Source: an uncultured Hungatella sp. (lineage in GTDB: Bacteria > Bacillota > Clostridia > Lachnospirales > Lachnospiraceae). From it: 7,760 bases of DNA. The stretch covers positions 1 through 7,760 of the forward strand of contig CAUEKH010000108.1 of assembly GCA_959018155.1 (NCBI GenBank). Reading direction: 5' to 3'. Each line of letters starts with the position of its first letter. Position 1 is the stretch's first letter. Shown here piece by piece: positions 6,886-7,760 of this stretch. The notes beneath the pieces are model-generated. The model was not told where the DNA came from and ran no database searches. It saw only the letters and a list, made by a program, of their open reading frames with translations. Made by a program: the position numbers and the translations under genes.

Positions 6886-6892
6886 CCCCCTA
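6886..6892 (-). promoter_or_regulatory. Shine-Dalgarno site of EIIC, overlapping the EIIB stop
   Basis: TAGGGGG on the minus strand. TAG is the EIIB stop codon, and the G run lies nine bases before the EIIC ATG at 6876. It is less canonical than the other sites in the operon. Confidence 0.65.
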
Positions 6893-7375
6893 AATTTCCA
6901 CTTTCTTTCTCAGATTCTCGTACGCCATCGGCTGATAGGACGGCACCTGGCGCACCTCAATGTCATATCCCTCTGCCAGCAGTTCGTCCAGCGCCTCCAG
7001 ATCTGATTTGCTTACAAAGACCGCTTTGGAAAAATTGACTGTATTGTCACGCTTCTGCATCCCGCCTACATTGATTACCGGATTCTCCTTAATCATGCCA
7101 GTTAAACGCACCACGTCCGCCGGGTTGGCGCAGATGACGAACACTTTCATCTTCTCCAGCTTCGGATTGTTGAGAAGTTCCGCAGCCGCGTCCACCGTGC
7201 GCACCGCCAGCTTCACTCCCTCGGGCGCACACAGCTTAATTGCCATTTTCCGCACATCGTCTGCCGCTGCCTCGTCGCTGGCAATGACAATCGCATTGTA
7301 ATTCAGTTCGGACTTCCAGCTGTAAGCCACCTGTCCATGAAGAAGTCTGTCATCAATCCGTATCAGTTGTATCAT
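6890..7375 (-). CDS. Mannose-family PTS transporter subunit IIB
   Basis: 161 residues, the usual size of a stand-alone EIIB of this family. This cytoplasmic subunit takes phosphate from EIIA on a histidine and passes it to the sugar bound by IIC/IID. The N-terminus IQLIRIDDRLLHGQV holds the conserved phosphorylation site His13 in RLLHGQV. Further family features are VIASDEAAAD (30-39) and INVGGMQKR (101-109). The start at 7375 is preferred over a GTG three codons upstream, because AAGGG sits eight bases before the ATG and the family N-terminus begins there. The stop codon lies in the ribosome-binding site of EIIC. EIIA is a separate gene 95 bases upstream, unlike E. coli ManX, where IIA and IIB are fused. 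Confidence 0.95.
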   Translation of the reverse strand: MIQLIRIDDRLLHGQVAYSWKSELNYNAIVIASDEAAADDVRKMAIKLCAPEGVKLAVRTVDAAAELLNNPKLEKMKVFVICANPADVVRLTGMIKENPVINVGGMQKRDNTVNFSKAVFVSKSDLEALDELLAEGYDIEVRQVPSYQPMAYENLRKKVEI

Positions 7376-7383
7376 TACTACCA

Positions 7384-7388
7384 CCCTT
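7384..7388 (-). promoter_or_regulatory. Shine-Dalgarno site of EIIB (decides the start)
   Basis: AAGGG on the minus strand, eight bases before the ATG at 7375. The alternative GTG at 7384 would directly abut this site and so would have no valid spacing. Confidence 0.65.
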
Positions 7389-7426
7389 TCTTTCTAACCC
7401 GCCCCTGCGGTTTTCTGTTATTTTTC

Positions 7427-7444
7427 CTGACTGCTGTCAATCAG
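7427..7444 (-). other. Intercistronic hairpin between EIIA and EIIB
   Basis: In minus-strand RNA, CUGAUUG pairs with CAGUCAG around an ACAG loop: 7 base pairs including one U-G wobble that would be a C-A mismatch on the other strand. It is followed by GAAAAATAAC, not by a U run, so it is not a normal terminator. It lies in the 95-base gap, the only sizeable gap inside the operon. It could mark RNA processing or stabilise the downstream message. Confidence 0.4.
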
Positions 7445-7470
7445 AACCATGAGTACATCTCCGGCACACG

Positions 7471-7760
7471 TCACAAATCGAAGTCGTCATCCTGCGACAG
7501 ACTGTCATTTACAAATACAAGCTGCTGTCTGGCCCTCTCCAGCATGGCCTTAAGTTCCTCCGAATCCGGTACTTCCGGCGCCAGGGACAGTTCGACCATA
7601 AATGCCACATTGACACCCGACACAAGATACGTATGAGGTCTTGTCACATACGGCACCATCAGCTGATTCACACTTCCTCCTGTGATATCTGTACAGATAA
7701 CGAGCTCGTCCTCCTCGTCTAAGGAATCCATATATCTTCCTATCTTATCCTTTGGCTGTT
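7471..7760 (-). CDS. Mannose-family PTS subunit IIA, C-terminal part (5' end outside window)
   Basis: Partial gene: the frame stays open to the right edge, showing 96 C-terminal residues of a protein usually about 140 long. EIIA takes phosphate from HPr and gives it to EIIB. The visible part starts QPKDKIGRYMDSLDEEDELV and includes ICTDITGGSVNQL. This matches the DLFGGSPFN element of EIIA-Man, here with ITGGSVNQ. A V-S-G-V-N segment follows, as in the family (VSGVNVAFMVELSL). The ATG at 7731 is internal: the upstream codons are coding and match the family. The phosphorylated N-terminal histidine and the operon promoter lie outside the window. The C-terminus is acidic (SLSQDDDFDL), resembling the acidic tail of EIIC. 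Confidence 0.88.
   Translation of the reverse strand, partial: QPKDKIGRYMDSLDEEDELVICTDITGGSVNQLMVPYVTRPHTYLVSGVNVAFMVELSLAPEVPDSEELKAMLERARQQLVFVNDSLSQDDDFDL

Noticed and set aside
6437..7006. Plus-strand 189-codon open frame
   Set aside because: It is antisense to EIIC and EIIB, which have clear family motifs. It is a composition shadow with no recognisable protein features.
7435..7440. Perfect TTGACA on the minus strand in the EIIA-EIIB gap, as an internal promoter
   Set aside because: At 16 to 18 bases downstream there is only ACAGAA, CAGAAA or AGAAAA, none like TATAAT. The box is also part of the hairpin.

Overview
The window looks like chromosomal DNA of a Gram-positive anaerobe of the class Clostridia, most likely a Lachnospiraceae-type gut bacterium. 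This is inference from four things: strong purine-rich ribosome-binding sites (AAGGAG, GGAGGAG), Firmicute-type SigA promoters (TTGAAA-17-TATAAT before trpB), roughly balanced base composition, and the gene set (eukaryotic-type NADP isocitrate dehydrogenase, a TopB with two C-terminal zinc fingers, a mannose-family PTS with an SIS-domain enzyme). I see no insertion sequence, phage gene, tRNA, rRNA, CRISPR array or origin. The longest gene-free stretches are only 182 and 190 bases.

Layout. Positions 1-284 (+) hold the C-terminal end of icd. It meets trpB tail to tail across a 182-base gap with a strong hairpin terminator (303-348). The rest of the window is on the minus strand. trpB (467-1684) has its own near-consensus promoter and a short leader. 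topB (1784-4033) lies just upstream of it and also has its own promoter. I see no clear terminator between topB and trpB, so some read-through is likely. A 190-base gap then holds the topB promoter and a 19-bp hairpin terminator for the next operon.

Positions 4224-7760 are the distal part of a PTS operon, transcribed right to left: EIIA (N-terminus outside the window), EIIB, EIIC, EIID, then an SIS-domain sugar-phosphate enzyme. The last four genes are tightly packed. EIID overlaps EIIC by 8 bases, and at two junctions the stop codon lies in the next Shine-Dalgarno sequence. EIIA and EIIB are separated by 95 bases with a small hairpin. Phosphate should pass from HPr through IIA and IIB to a sugar entering through IIC/IID. 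The SIS enzyme would then act on the sugar phosphate, as an isomerase/deaminase or as an Amadori-product deglycase resembling the Salmonella gfr system. The real substrate cannot be read from the sequence.

Most of the window is ordinary core metabolism and housekeeping. The PTS/SIS operon of unknown substrate and the trpB without a neighbouring trpA deserve a second look. I do not see convincing evidence of a wholly new system.
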